64,000 nt of DNA from Bradyrhizobium sp. AZCC 1721 (GCF_036924715.1 NZ_JAZHSB010000001.1:2719001-2783000), one strand, 5' to 3'. Shown: positions 35,853-44,905, numbered from the stretch's first letter. The notes: generated by a model not told the origin, from the sequence alone. Numbers and translations: made by a program.

Positions 35853-36743
35853 ATGACATGCGCCAGACAGAAGCGCTGGCTGGCGATCTCAACCTTGGTG
35901 ATGCTCGCGGTTTTCTTCGGGCGCGATGCTGATGTTGCGCGCGCGCAGATCAAAGAAGGCGGCGATCTGTCGATTGAGCTCGTCGATCCCAAGGTGCTGC
36001 GCGTCTGCGCCGACCCGCACAATTTGCCGTTTTCCAACGACAAGGGCGAGGGATTCGAGAACAAGCTCGCCGAACTGTTCGCCGAGAAGCTGAACAAAAA
36101 GCTGGATTATATGTACTTCCCGCAGGCGACGGGCTTCGTCCGGATGACGCTTGGCGCCCATCGTTGCGATGTCATCATGGGCTTCCCACAGGGAGATGAC
36201 CTGGTCCAGGGCACCAATCCCTATTACCGCACCGCCTACGCGCTGGTCGCCAAGAAGGGCAGCGGCCTCGACGAAGTGACCACGCTGGAAGACGAGCGTC
36301 TCAAGGGCAAGCATATCGGCATCGTGGCCGGAACACCGCCTGCCACGAATATGGCGGTCAACGGCCTGATGGCGAATGCCAGACCGTATCAGTTGATGGT
36401 CGATACCCGTTTGGATTCGTCAGCGGAGGCCATGATAGCCGACCTAAAGTCCGGTAAGATCGACGCCGGCATTCTCTGGGGGCCGATGGCGGGCTTCTAT
36501 GCGAAGAGGGCGGACCCGCCGCTCCATGTCACGCCCCTCGTGAAGGAAAAGTCAGGCCCTCGATTGGCGTACCGTATCGGCATGGGAGTGCGTGCCGCCG
36601 ACCAGAACTGGAAGCGGCAGCTCAATCGCCTGATCCAGGAAAACCAGCCGGCCGTCAACAAGATACTGCTGGACTTCGGCGTTCCCTTGCTCGACGAGAA
36701 TGACCGGCCGATCGGCGCGGAGACGGCAACCAAAACGCCATGA
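35853..36743 (+). CDS. xoxJ: Quinoprotein-associated ABC-type substrate-binding protein (XoxJ/MoxJ-like)
   Basis: 296 residues from ATG 35853; a TTG at 35808 is in frame but would lengthen the N terminus ahead of the signal peptide (ending DADVARAQ). The XoxJ/MoxJ family signature LRVCADPHNLPFSNDKGEGFENKLAE (shortened) is clear, followed by MGFPQGDDLVQGTNPYYRTAY. Family members assist quinoprotein activation rather than transport. It sits 12 kb from xoxF, unlike the usual xoxFGJ order, and is coupled to the CxxxCW gene. Confidence 0.88.
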   Translation: MTCARQKRWLAISTLVMLAVFFGRDADVARAQIKEGGDLSIELVDPKVLRVCADPHNLPFSNDKGEGFENKLAELFAEKLNKKLDYMYFPQATGFVRMTLGAHRCDVIMGFPQGDDLVQGTNPYYRTAYALVAKKGSGLDEVTTLEDERLKGKHIGIVAGTPPATNMAVNGLMANARPYQLMVDTRLDSSAEAMIADLKSGKIDAGILWGPMAGFYAKRADPPLHVTPLVKEKSGPRLAYRIGMGVRAADQNWKRQLNRLIQENQPAVNKILLDFGVPLLDENDRPIGAETATKTP

Positions 36744-37315
36744 GAGCAGCGCTCGCAGGCCTGATCCTTGCGACATTCCCATTCATCGTCTCGACCTTCG
36801 CGCAGGAGAGGCCTCCCGAGCCCGACGGGTATCGCATGGGAGACTACCGTGCGCCGGTTCCCGCGACCCTTGCCGGTGTGCGTGTGCTGACCACCGCAGA
36901 GGCCGAGGCGATCTGGCGCGCCAAGGCCGGCGCATTCATCGACGTCATGCCTCGCGCGCCGAAGCCGCAAAATCTTCCCGAAGGCACCATCTGGCGCGAC
37001 AAGCCGCGGCTCAACATTCCCGGCAGCGTGTGGCTGCCGGACACCGGCTACGGAAGGCTCGCAGCCGTAACGGAAGACTATCTGCAGCGCGGGCTTGTCC
37101 GCGCGACGGCAGGCAACAATGCCGCGCTGGTGGTGGTCTACTGCGTTGCCGATTGCTGGATGTCCTGGAACGCGGCCAAGCGCATCCTCACTTACGGCTA
37201 TTCCAACGTGGCGTGGTACCCTGACGGGACCGATGGCTGGGAACGGGCCGGTCTGGCGCTGGTGGAGTCGCAACCGGAGCCGCGGACAGGCGAGGAGATC
37301 GCATCGCCGCGTTAG
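36740..37315 (+). CDS. PQQ-associated CxxxCW-motif rhodanese-like protein
   Basis: 191 residues with a signal peptide ending near STFAQ. The hallmark VVYCVADCWMSWNAAKR (about residue 131) places the rhodanese-like active cysteine and a second cysteine four residues later. A rhodanese fold fits the length and flanking motifs (GAFIDVMPRAPKPQNLPEG, then LNIPGSVWLP). The start overlaps the xoxJ-like stop. Sulphur transfer to or from the SoxYZ-like carrier is attractive but unproven. Confidence 0.87.
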   Translation: MRAALAGLILATFPFIVSTFAQERPPEPDGYRMGDYRAPVPATLAGVRVLTTAEAEAIWRAKAGAFIDVMPRAPKPQNLPEGTIWRDKPRLNIPGSVWLPDTGYGRLAAVTEDYLQRGLVRATAGNNAALVVVYCVADCWMSWNAAKRILTYGYSNVAWYPDGTDGWERAGLALVESQPEPRTGEEIASPR

Positions 37316-37318
37316 CGA

Positions 37319-37930
37319 CTACTCGATCTCCTGCTGAATCGTCCGCCCGAGGGCGAACAGCCGCTGGTCGATCGCCGTCGGGACCTCGCAGACGAATTTG
37401 ATGACGTTCCGCCGGTCTTCGAAGATGCGCGTTTGCCAGACGAGCTGATTGCCGAGCTCGTCGATCTTCGCCTGGTCGGGCGGCGTTTCGCCCTGCAGCG
37501 CCTGCAAGGCCAGCGTGTCGGCGCGGATCTTATCTGCCGCTTCGCGCTGTTTGCGGGTGACGCGCTCCAAGCCGTTCATAACCTGGGAGCGTTGGGCATT
37601 GAGGGATTCGAACAGGCCGGCAAACAGCAGTTTCCCGCTTGCGGTCTTGTCGGCTGCACCGTTCAGATATTCCGTGATTGCCTTTTGTGCCTCCTCGAGC
37701 GGGGTCCGCCTTGCCGCGAGCTTCGCGACCAGCGCGCTGACCTTGGCATCGTCCTTCCACTTGCCGGAGACGTCGTCGAGCGGCGGACCTGCCCACACCG
37801 CGGCGACGGATATCTCGGGCACCTTGGCCTGCGTGCACGGCCAGTCCGGATAGCGCGGATCGGCGGCATGGCCGTGTCCGCTCATGGCCGTAATGGCGAG
37901 GAGCATGGCGATCGCGATCCGGTATTTCAT
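37319..37930 (-). CDS. Exported protein of the PQQ-associated ABC operon
   Basis: 203 residues with a signal peptide ending near GHGHAAD. The mature part starts PRYPDWPCTQAKVPEISVAAVWAGPPLDD (shortened) and is mostly helical (LVAKLAARRTPLEEAQKAI, TRKQREAADKI), ending with a second cysteine in VCEVPTAIDQRLF. It is the last gene of the lut-like operon and overlaps the permease. A similar exported protein accompanies this transporter in other quinoprotein loci; function unknown. Confidence 0.8.
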   Translation of the reverse strand: MKYRIAIAMLLAITAMSGHGHAADPRYPDWPCTQAKVPEISVAAVWAGPPLDDVSGKWKDDAKVSALVAKLAARRTPLEEAQKAITEYLNGAADKTASGKLLFAGLFESLNAQRSQVMNGLERVTRKQREAADKIRADTLALQALQGETPPDQAKIDELGNQLVWQTRIFEDRRNVIKFVCEVPTAIDQRLFALGRTIQQEIE

Positions 37931-38775
37931 GTCTCGCCTCCGGCCGGGCCGCGGCGGATCAGGCCGCGCGATGGATCGTACGCGAGGATGGCGCCGATCA
38001 TGAAGGCGATCGTGCAGCCTCCGACCACCGCGAGTGCGATCCAGTTCATTTGCCCATACAGCGCAAAACGAATCAGCTCCACGGCATGCGTGAACGGATT
38101 GAACAGGCAGACATAGTAGAGCATCGGGCTGCTCTCCAGGATGCGCCACAGCGGATAGAGCGCCGAGGAAGCAAAGAACATCGGAAAGATGACAAAGTTC
38201 ATCACGCCCGCAAAGTTCTCGAGCTGTTTGATGCCGGACGAGATCAGCATGCCCAACGCGCCGAGCATCAGGCCTGAGAGGACCAGCGCCGGCAGCACCG
38301 TAAGATAGCCGGTCGGGGGCGCTGCGATATCCCAGAACCAGGCGATCAGCAGGAAGGCATAGACCTGAAGCAGCGAGACCGCGGTTCCCGCCAGAAGCTT
38401 GCAGGACAGGAGGAACCATCGCGGCAGCGGGCTCACCAGCAAGGTCCGCATATTGCCCATTTCGCGGTCGTAAACCATGGAAAGCGAGGACTGCATGCCG
38501 TTGAAGAGCTGGATCATCGCCATCAGCCCGGGCGCGATATAGACCTCGTAAAGAATGTAGGTCTCATATGGGGGGATGATGGAGAGGCCGAGCACCTGAC
38601 GGAAGCCGGCGGCGAAGATGAACAGCCACACCAGGGGGCGCACGAGCGCGGAGATGAAGCGTTCGCGCTGGTGCAGGAAGCGAAGCGCCTCGCGCCACAC
38701 GATGCCGTTCAGGCAGATCAGATATTCGGCCGCCGAGAAGCCGCGCTGGATTGGCGTCATGGCTGCCGATGTCAT
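37927..38775 (-). CDS. ABC-2 type permease of PQQ-associated transporter (LutF-like)
   Basis: 282 residues from ATG 38775, overlapping the ATPase stop. Six membrane segments and an ABC-2 layout (WREALRFLHQRERFISALVRPLVWLF, shortened; MVYDREMGNMRTLLVSPLP) are seen. This class usually exports, yet the operon also encodes a periplasmic binding protein. The combination is the one associated with lanthanide handling (lut) in methylotrophs. Confidence 0.88.
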   Translation of the reverse strand: MTSAAMTPIQRGFSAAEYLICLNGIVWREALRFLHQRERFISALVRPLVWLFIFAAGFRQVLGLSIIPPYETYILYEVYIAPGLMAMIQLFNGMQSSLSMVYDREMGNMRTLLVSPLPRWFLLSCKLLAGTAVSLLQVYAFLLIAWFWDIAAPPTGYLTVLPALVLSGLMLGALGMLISSGIKQLENFAGVMNFVIFPMFFASSALYPLWRILESSPMLYYVCLFNPFTHAVELIRFALYGQMNWIALAVVGGCTIAFMIGAILAYDPSRGLIRRGPAGGET

Positions 38776-39593
38776 GACGTTGAACTCCCGCTCTGAGCGG
38801 TGGAGCCGGTCAGCCGCATGAACGCCGTGTTGATATCGCTGCCGCCCGCATCGGCGATGACCCGCGCCACTTTGCCCTGGGCCAATACGCGGCCCTGATG
38901 CAGCACGACGAGATCGTCGTTCGAACCGATCTCGTCGAACAGATGTGTCGCCCAAAGCACGCTTATTCCCTGTTCGGCAACGAGCTGCCGAACGTGATTG
39001 AGGATGTCGGCGCGCGCCTTGACGTCGAGGCCGACGGTTGCCTCGTCGAGCAGGAGCAGGCGCGGGCGATGCAGCAGCGCCCGCGCGATTTCCAATCGTC
39101 GCATCTGGCCGCCGGAGAGATCGCGCACCTTGCTGCCGGCGCGGTCGGCAAGGCCGATGCGCGCCAGCACCTCACCGCTGCGCGCGCGGGCATCGCGCCT
39201 GCCGATGCCGTGCAAGGCGGCGTGATAAAGCAGATTCTGCGTCACCGAGAGGTCGAGATCGAGCGTGCGGGGCTGAAACACCACGCCGAGCAGCCGCAAG
39301 GCTTCGCCGGGTGTCTGCGCGACGTCATGGCCGAAAATCCCGATACGTCCGTGCTGGATTCCGAACAGCCGCGTGATCAGCGAGAACAGGGTGCTCTTGC
39401 CGGCGCCGTTCAGGCCGAGCAACGCGGTGAAACTTGCCGGCGCGACGGAAAAGCCGATCTCGATCAGCGCGCGCCGGGTGCCATAGGCATGGCTGACGCC
39501 TTCGATCGACAGCGCAGGCATCTCCACGGCATCGGGCCGGGGAGGGAAGCCTTGCGTGCTCTGACCGGCGGAAAAGGCGTCAGTGGCCGTCAT
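38772..39593 (-). CDS. ABC transporter ATPase, PQQ-dependent alcohol dehydrogenase system (LutE-like)
   Basis: 273 residues. Motifs: GLNGAGKSTLFSLITRLF, LSGGQMRRLEIARAL and LLLLDEATVGLD. A proline-rich N-terminal extension of about 25 residues precedes the domain. It energises the ABC-2 permease encoded next and is coupled by overlap to both neighbours, including the YVTN gene. Confidence 0.9.
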   Translation of the reverse strand: MTATDAFSAGQSTQGFPPRPDAVEMPALSIEGVSHAYGTRRALIEIGFSVAPASFTALLGLNGAGKSTLFSLITRLFGIQHGRIGIFGHDVAQTPGEALRLLGVVFQPRTLDLDLSVTQNLLYHAALHGIGRRDARARSGEVLARIGLADRAGSKVRDLSGGQMRRLEIARALLHRPRLLLLDEATVGLDVKARADILNHVRQLVAEQGISVLWATHLFDEIGSNDDLVVLHQGRVLAQGKVARVIADAGGSDINTAFMRLTGSTAQSGSSTS

Positions 39594-40561
39594 GGTTGTG
39601 CAATCGTCATACCCCAGGGCAGTTCGCCGACCTGGATCGTCTTGATGACCTTTTGGGCTGCGACATCGATCACCGAGACGTCGTTCGATACGCCATTGGT
39701 GGTCAGTAGATATTTCTCGTCGGGCGTGAATGCGAGGTGCCAGACACGCTGACCTACCAGCAGATATTTGGTGACCTTGTGGCTAACGGCGTCGACGACG
39801 GCGACGCGATTGGCCGGGCCGAGTGCGACGAAAGCGGTCTTGCCGTCCTTGGTCATGCCGATGCCGACCGGCTGGATGGCTTCGCTTCGCAGGCCGGGAA
39901 TTTCGAACGAAATCTTTTTCGTCACCTCCCGCTTGGCCGGGTCGATCACCGAAATGGTACCACCGATCTCCGACGATACCCACACCTCGGAATTGTCACG
40001 TTTGAACTCCGCGAAGCGCGGGCGCGCATCGACCAGAACGTTGGCGACGATCTCGCGCGTCGTGGTGTCGATGAAATGCGCCATGTTGGTCGTCTCGGAC
40101 GTATTGATCAGGATTTTGCCGTCCGGGCTGATCGCCATGCCCTCCGGTTCTACGCCGACCTGGATCTCGCCGAGACGGGCGCGCTTCTCGACGTCGATGA
40201 TGGTCACCGTATTGTCGTTCTCATTGGCGACATAGAGAATCTTGCCATCGGCATCCAAGGCGAACAGCTCGGGGTCCGGGCCGGAGGGCAGGGAATCGAC
40301 GACTTCCTGCTTCGCAACGTCGATGACCTGAATGCTGTCATCGTCGCCGACCGCGACGAACACAAACTTGCCGTCCCTGGTGAACTCGATGCCGCGTGGC
40401 CGCTGGCCGACCTTGATGGTCTTGGTGACGGTCCAACTGTTCGTATCGATCACCGATACGGTGTTGCTCTTCTCGTTGGACACATAGGCGATGAAGGCCG
40501 ATGCAGGCGTCGCCGCCGCGAGCCAGGCAGCCACCCCAAAAAACAGGCAATGACGCCACAT
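39590..40561 (-). CDS. YVTN beta-propeller periplasmic protein of the PQQ/lanthanide locus (LutD-like)
   Basis: 323 residues from ATG 40561 after AAGGAGGA. Signal peptide ending near TPASAF. Seven propeller blades are apparent from repeated cores: AYVSNEKSNTVSVIDT, FVAVGDDDSIQVIDV, LYVANENDNTVTIIDV, VWVSSEIGGTISVIDP, VALGPANRVAVVDA, TTNGVSNDVSVIDV. Related propellers in methylotroph lut clusters have been linked to lanthanide binding; that is knowledge of the family, not shown here. Confidence 0.88.
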   Translation of the reverse strand: MWRHCLFFGVAAWLAAATPASAFIAYVSNEKSNTVSVIDTNSWTVTKTIKVGQRPRGIEFTRDGKFVFVAVGDDDSIQVIDVAKQEVVDSLPSGPDPELFALDADGKILYVANENDNTVTIIDVEKRARLGEIQVGVEPEGMAISPDGKILINTSETTNMAHFIDTTTREIVANVLVDARPRFAEFKRDNSEVWVSSEIGGTISVIDPAKREVTKKISFEIPGLRSEAIQPVGIGMTKDGKTAFVALGPANRVAVVDAVSHKVTKYLLVGQRVWHLAFTPDEKYLLTTNGVSNDVSVIDVAAQKVIKTIQVGELPWGMTIAQP

Positions 40562-40578
40562 ATGCAATCCATCCTCCT

Positions 40579-41760
40579 TCAATTCAGCTTGCATTTGGTT
40601 TCCGGCCGATCGACGCCAAGCGTGTCGAGCTCCGACACCTGATGCAGGAATCCCTCCTGCGGAGAAACCGAGACCACCATGCGTCCATCGACCAAAAGGA
40701 TCGGCTGGCGAAGCTGCAAATTCCAGTCCCGCAGCGTCAACCGCCGGCCTTTGAACGCTGCAACGGAAAAGTCTTTCCCTCTAAGAAAATCCGACACCAC
40801 CTTTGGGTCGCCGGACTTGGTGCGCGACGCAGCTTCACCGACCATGCGTGCTGCCGTCCAGGCCTGCATGTCCAATGCGGTCATCTGTCGCGAGTTCAGT
40901 TTGGCGAACCGGTTCTGAATCTGGATCGCGCCCCACTGATCCTGCGCGGCGTGCCAGCTGGTCGGAACGAGGCCCGCCGAGCCGGCAACCGGGCGCGGAT
41001 CCCAGGTGCGGTAGGGTAGGTAGGACGCGAACACCTCGCTTTCGTCGGCTGCCACGAGGACGTCATAGGCCGGTGCTTGCTGGGTGAATACCGGAATTTG
41101 CCGCTGGATCAGGGTGACGCCACTGTCTGTGCGGCGCGCGCCGCCGGTATCGTCAAAGGTTCGCTCCTGAACGATCTTGGCGCCAAAGCGCGTGGCCGCG
41201 CGCCGCAGTGCGTCGGCGTAGAGCTTGTCCTGATCATGCGAGCCGACCACGAGCAACCAGCGCTTCCATTGCTTCCACACCAGATATTGCGCGAGCGCAT
41301 CCGCAAGCATCGAGCGCGTCGGCGCGACATGGATCACGTTGGCGCGGCAATCCTGCTCGCGCAGGCGGTCGTCGATTGCTCCGGCATTCAACAGCAACGT
41401 CCCACGTTCGCGAAGCGCGTTGGCGGCCTTCAGCAAGTCGTCTGCCGGAAGGTCGGCAATGATGAAGCCGGTGCGCTCGGCAAGCACCGCCGCCGCCTTC
41501 GCGACGTCTTCATCGTCCTTGAGTCGGACCTCTTCCAGCGTGAAGCGCTGATTGAGGAACTTGCCCGTGGTGTTGTTGTCCTCGATGGCGAGGCGTGCAC
41601 CGGCAAGCCCATCATTCTCCGCCGGCAGTTCGACGAGGGACAATTTCGCCTTGATGCCGGCGCGGCCAAGATAGCCGACGCCGATCTCGATAGGGTCGGC
41701 CGCGAGCACCGAGGTAGCTGCAATGCTCAAGCCGATCGCAGCGACCAAGCATCGGATCAT
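40579..41760 (-). CDS. ABC substrate-binding protein, PQQ-dependent dehydrogenase system (LutA-like)
   Basis: 393 residues with a signal peptide ending near TSVLAAD. The Peripla_BP_6-like domain shows IEIGVGYLGRAG, RFTLEEVRLKDDEDVAKAA and VLVAADESEVFASYLPYRTWDPRPV (shortened). It heads an operon of binding protein, propeller, ATPase, permease and exported protein. The group has been tied to lanthanide or cofactor delivery for XoxF-type enzymes. An inverted repeat lies just upstream. Confidence 0.88.
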   Translation of the reverse strand: MIRCLVAAIGLSIAATSVLAADPIEIGVGYLGRAGIKAKLSLVELPAENDGLAGARLAIEDNNTTGKFLNQRFTLEEVRLKDDEDVAKAAAVLAERTGFIIADLPADDLLKAANALRERGTLLLNAGAIDDRLREQDCRANVIHVAPTRSMLADALAQYLVWKQWKRWLLVVGSHDQDKLYADALRRAATRFGAKIVQERTFDDTGGARRTDSGVTLIQRQIPVFTQQAPAYDVLVAADESEVFASYLPYRTWDPRPVAGSAGLVPTSWHAAQDQWGAIQIQNRFAKLNSRQMTALDMQAWTAARMVGEAASRTKSGDPKVVSDFLRGKDFSVAAFKGRRLTLRDWNLQLRQPILLVDGRMVVSVSPQEGFLHQVSELDTLGVDRPETKCKLN

Positions 41761-41872
41761 GGCTTCTCCCTGACAGGTCTTCTCGACTTGGTATGGAAGA
41801 CCTTTGGCTTTGAACCATGACCGAATTGTCTAGGCTTGCAACTCAATTCTGTTGCGCCGACTACGTGTCGTT
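41761..41872. promoter_or_regulatory. Inverted repeat upstream of the lutA-like gene
   Basis: AGGTCTTC (about 41776) and GAAGACCT (about 41796) form a perfect 8-bp inverted repeat with a 12-13-base spacer, immediately before the start of the lut-like operon. It could be an operator or a 5' hairpin; the rest of the 112-base gap shows nothing else. Confidence 0.4.
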
Positions 41873-42718
41873 TCAGCCCTTCAGGCGTGCGGCGTGCCAA
41901 CGCAGATGATCGGCCATGAATGTGGAGATGAAGTAGTAGCTGTGGTCGTAGCCAGGCTGTCGGCGCAAGGTGAGGGGGATTTTGGCTCTCTCGCAGGTGC
42001 CTTGCAGCAGCTCCGGGCGGAGCTGTTCGGTCAGAAACTGATCGGCATCGCCATAGTCGACCAGCAGATCGGGTAATCTGGCGCCGTCCTCGATCAGGGC
42101 TACCGCATCGTGCTTGCGCCATGCTTGCCGGTCGCTACCGAGATAACCGCCGAGCGCCTTGATGCCCCATGGCACCTGTGAGGGAGCGACAATCGGCGCA
42201 AAGGCACTGGCAGCGCGGTAGCGGCCGGGATGGCGCAGGGCGATCGTCAGTGCGCCGTGGCCGCCCATGGAATGGCCAAGAATGGATTGCCGGCTTGCGT
42301 CGACAGGAAAGCTTTCGGCGACCAGTTTGGGCAGTTCCTCCGTGACATAGCTCCACATGCGGTAATTGCGGGCGAACGGCTCCTGCGTCGCATCGACATA
42401 GAAGCCGGCGCCAAGCCCGAAATCGTAGGCATTGGCTGGATCGCCCGGCACGCCTTCGCCGCGCGGGCTGGTGTCGGGCGCAACGAAGATCAGGCCGAGT
42501 TCGGCGCAGGCGCTGCGGAATTCGCCCTTTTCCGTCACGTTGGCATGGGTGCAGGTCAGGCCTGAGAGATACCAGACGACCGGCAGCCTGGTGCCCGCGG
42601 CGTGCGGAGGCACATACACCGAGAACGTCATGTCGGTCCGGGTTTCGCGGCTGGCGTGCCGGTAGACGCCTTGCGTTCCGCCATATGCCTTGTTCAGTGA
42701 AACCGTCTGCATGCTCAT
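41873..42718 (-). CDS. fghA: S-formylglutathione hydrolase
   Basis: 281 residues from ATG 42718, overlapping the response-regulator stop. An esterase-D alpha/beta hydrolase: nucleophile in GHSMGGHGALTIA (about residue 148), acid in DYGDADQF and histidine in PGYDHSYYFI, with LSGLTCTHANVTEKGEF near the N terminus. It hydrolyses S-formylglutathione to formate, completing glutathione-linked formaldehyde oxidation with the dehydrogenase at 51453-52559. Confidence 0.95.
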   Translation of the reverse strand: MSMQTVSLNKAYGGTQGVYRHASRETRTDMTFSVYVPPHAAGTRLPVVWYLSGLTCTHANVTEKGEFRSACAELGLIFVAPDTSPRGEGVPGDPANAYDFGLGAGFYVDATQEPFARNYRMWSYVTEELPKLVAESFPVDASRQSILGHSMGGHGALTIALRHPGRYRAASAFAPIVAPSQVPWGIKALGGYLGSDRQAWRKHDAVALIEDGARLPDLLVDYGDADQFLTEQLRPELLQGTCERAKIPLTLRRQPGYDHSYYFISTFMADHLRWHAARLKG

Positions 42719-43371
42719 GGCCTTGCTACTCCGGCGCTGTGCGGCAGGCTTACGCCAATGCCACTTTCGATTGCCAGCCGCACCAGTTCGGCGGAAGTTC
42801 GCACGCCGAGCTTTTGGCGCATGATCGAGGATGTGTTGGCAACGGTTTTGTACGAGGAATGAACCAGCCAAGCGATCTCGGAAAGACTCTTGCCCGCGCT
42901 GAGCAGGCGCAGGATCTCCATCTCCCGCGAGGTGAGTTTTGCAAGCGGACTGCGAGCGAAAGCCGGTCCGGCGAATGCGATGCTCCGCGCGATTGCGAAG
43001 GGCAGGTAGACCCCGCCCTTGCCGACTTCACGGATGGCCTCGACCAGATCCTGCGGATCGCCCGTTTTCGCGACATAGCCTTTGGCGCCGATCTCGATGG
43101 CGCGCGCGGCGAAGACAGGATCGTCGTTCATGCTGAACATGATGATTCGTGCCGACGCAGTTCGCGCAAGAATGCGCCGCGCCAGTTCAAACCCAGAGAC
43201 GGTCGGAAGGTTGATATCGATCACGCAGATGTCGGGACGTTCGGCGACGAATACGCGTTCGCCGCTCTCCGCGTCGGCGGCCTCCAGCAGCACGACCTCC
43301 GGTTCGTCGGCAAACACGGTGCGGCAGCCCGAAGCAACGATGGGATGATCGTCGACGATCAGTACTCGCAT
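42715..43371 (-). CDS. NarL/LuxR-type response regulator (FlhR-like)
   Basis: 218 residues. Receiver domain: acidic pair in VLIVDDHPIV, phosphorylated Asp in CVIDINLP (about residue 54), Lys in GYVAKTGDP. LuxR helix-turn-helix: LTSREMEILRLLSAGKSLSEI, shortened. It is coupled to fghA by overlap and divergent from a histidine kinase gene. FlhRS of Paracoccus controls methanol and formaldehyde oxidation with the same arrangement, which suggests that role here. Confidence 0.9.
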   Translation of the reverse strand: MRVLIVDDHPIVASGCRTVFADEPEVVLLEAADAESGERVFVAERPDICVIDINLPTVSGFELARRILARTASARIIMFSMNDDPVFAARAIEIGAKGYVAKTGDPQDLVEAIREVGKGGVYLPFAIARSIAFAGPAFARSPLAKLTSREMEILRLLSAGKSLSEIAWLVHSSYKTVANTSSIMRQKLGVRTSAELVRLAIESGIGVSLPHSAGVARP

Positions 43372-43555
43372 GGCATCGATCCCCGATAGCTGCTTCGATT
43401 GCGTTGCTGCATCGCGTCAAGCTGCATCGACATCGGCGAGCCCGGTCATGCAACGCCGACACGATTGCTGTACGCTTCAATCTGATCGTCGGTTTTTCGA
43501 CTGTCAACGGTCCTCTCGACGGGGAACGGATTGCGACGCGATTGGGGCAAACCTC

Positions 43556-44905
43556 ATGTGGCAAAAATTATCGTTGCGCGGGCGGATCAATTTGCTGCTG
43601 GCGCTGGGGCTCACGCTTGGCCTGGCGATCAATATCGCGCGGCTGGTGGTCGAAGCGGCGCCCCGTGTCCGGGCCGAAGATCAAAGCGTCATCCGGCTGG
43701 CACGCGAATTCGTGGAGACGATCGTTCCCGGCCTGAACGAGGCGGCAGATCCGGAGGCGCGGCTGAACCAGATCGTCCACGACCTCAGCAGGCTCCGTCA
43801 CGTCAGTATCACACGGCAAGGCGATGCGACCGTGGCCGAGCGCTCGGGCGATGGCGGCGACGAACGATCGCCGCCGGCATGGTTCATCGCGCTCGTGCAT
43901 CCGGAAACGACCACCGTAAGCGTACCGATCACGATCCACGGAAAGCCGCAGTCGCTCCTGATCACCTCGCATCCAAACGACGAAATGGCCGAAATCTGGG
44001 ACGGAATCGTCACCCAGCTGGCGGTTAGTTCCGCGCTCGCCATCGCGCTCTTTCTGGTTACGATAGTCGTGGTTGGCCGCGCGCTGGCGCCGCTGCAGGC
44101 GCTTTCGCAGACCATGGCAAACATCGAGGCCGGGCACTATGGATCACGCGTCGAGCCCGGCGGCACGCCCGAACTGGCGGCGATCTGTGCCAAGCTGAAC
44201 CACCTCGCGGGCGCCCTTGGCGAAGCTGTCGAGGACAAGCGGCGGCTCGCCGAGCGCACGGTCTCGCTGCAGGATATGGAACGCAAGGAGATTGCGCGCG
44301 AGCTGCATGACGAGTTTGGGCCCTATCTCTTTACGCTGCGTGCCCACGCCGGCGCCCTGATGCGGCTAGCGGAGGATGGGCGCGCGCCGAGCGCGGATGC
44401 GTTACGCAAGCATGGCACCGCAATCATGGAGCAGATCAACGCGCTCCAGCAGTTCAACCGCAGGGTACTGGAAAAGCTGAAGCCCGTTGGGCTTGCAGAG
44501 CTTGGATTGCGCGAGGCGCTCGGCGTGCTCTTGCGTTTGTGGCGTGAATCCCGTCCCGACGTAACCATCGACGCGAACATCGCCTGCGCTCCAGGCGAGA
44601 CCGGAGAAGTCGCGGACTTGACGGTTTACCGCATCGTCCAGGAAGCATTGACGAATGCCTTCCGCCACGCTGAGGCGACCGCCGTCAGCGTCACGGTGGA
44701 ACACGCTGCAGGAATGCAGGGAAATCGCGCCTGCGCCTTGGTGCGCGTCAGCGACAACGGCCGCGGTTTGGCGCCGGATCACAAACTCGGTTTCGGCTTG
44801 ATCGGCATGCGCGAGAGAATACTGGCGCTGGGCGGTACGCTGAATGTCGTCTCCGGCAACGGAGGCCTCACGGTAGAGGCGGTCGTTCCCCACGGATCGC
44901 ACTGA
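43556..44905 (+). CDS. Sensor histidine kinase (FlhS-like, HisKA_3)
   Basis: 449 residues from ATG 43556; the open frame upstream is non-coding. A first membrane helix (about 8-28), a periplasmic sensor of about 125 residues, a second helix (about 155-180), HAMP (LQALSQTMANIEAGHYGSRV), HisKA_3 with the phosphorylated His in EIARELHDEFGPYLF, and HATPase_c (IVQEALTNAFRHAEAT, DNGRGL, GFGLIGMRER). Partner of the divergent regulator. Confidence 0.9.
   Translation: MWQKLSLRGRINLLLALGLTLGLAINIARLVVEAAPRVRAEDQSVIRLAREFVETIVPGLNEAADPEARLNQIVHDLSRLRHVSITRQGDATVAERSGDGGDERSPPAWFIALVHPETTTVSVPITIHGKPQSLLITSHPNDEMAEIWDGIVTQLAVSSALAIALFLVTIVVVGRALAPLQALSQTMANIEAGHYGSRVEPGGTPELAAICAKLNHLAGALGEAVEDKRRLAERTVSLQDMERKEIARELHDEFGPYLFTLRAHAGALMRLAEDGRAPSADALRKHGTAIMEQINALQQFNRRVLEKLKPVGLAELGLREALGVLLRLWRESRPDVTIDANIACAPGETGEVADLTVYRIVQEALTNAFRHAEATAVSVTVEHAAGMQGNRACALVRVSDNGRGLAPDHKLGFGLIGMRERILALGGTLNVVSGNGGLTVEAVVPHGSH

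Noticed and set aside
34555..35856. 433-codon plus-strand open frame opposite the metallohydrolase and SoxYZ-like genes
   Set aside because: No recognisable features; the minus strand carries full metal-binding motifs and signal peptides.
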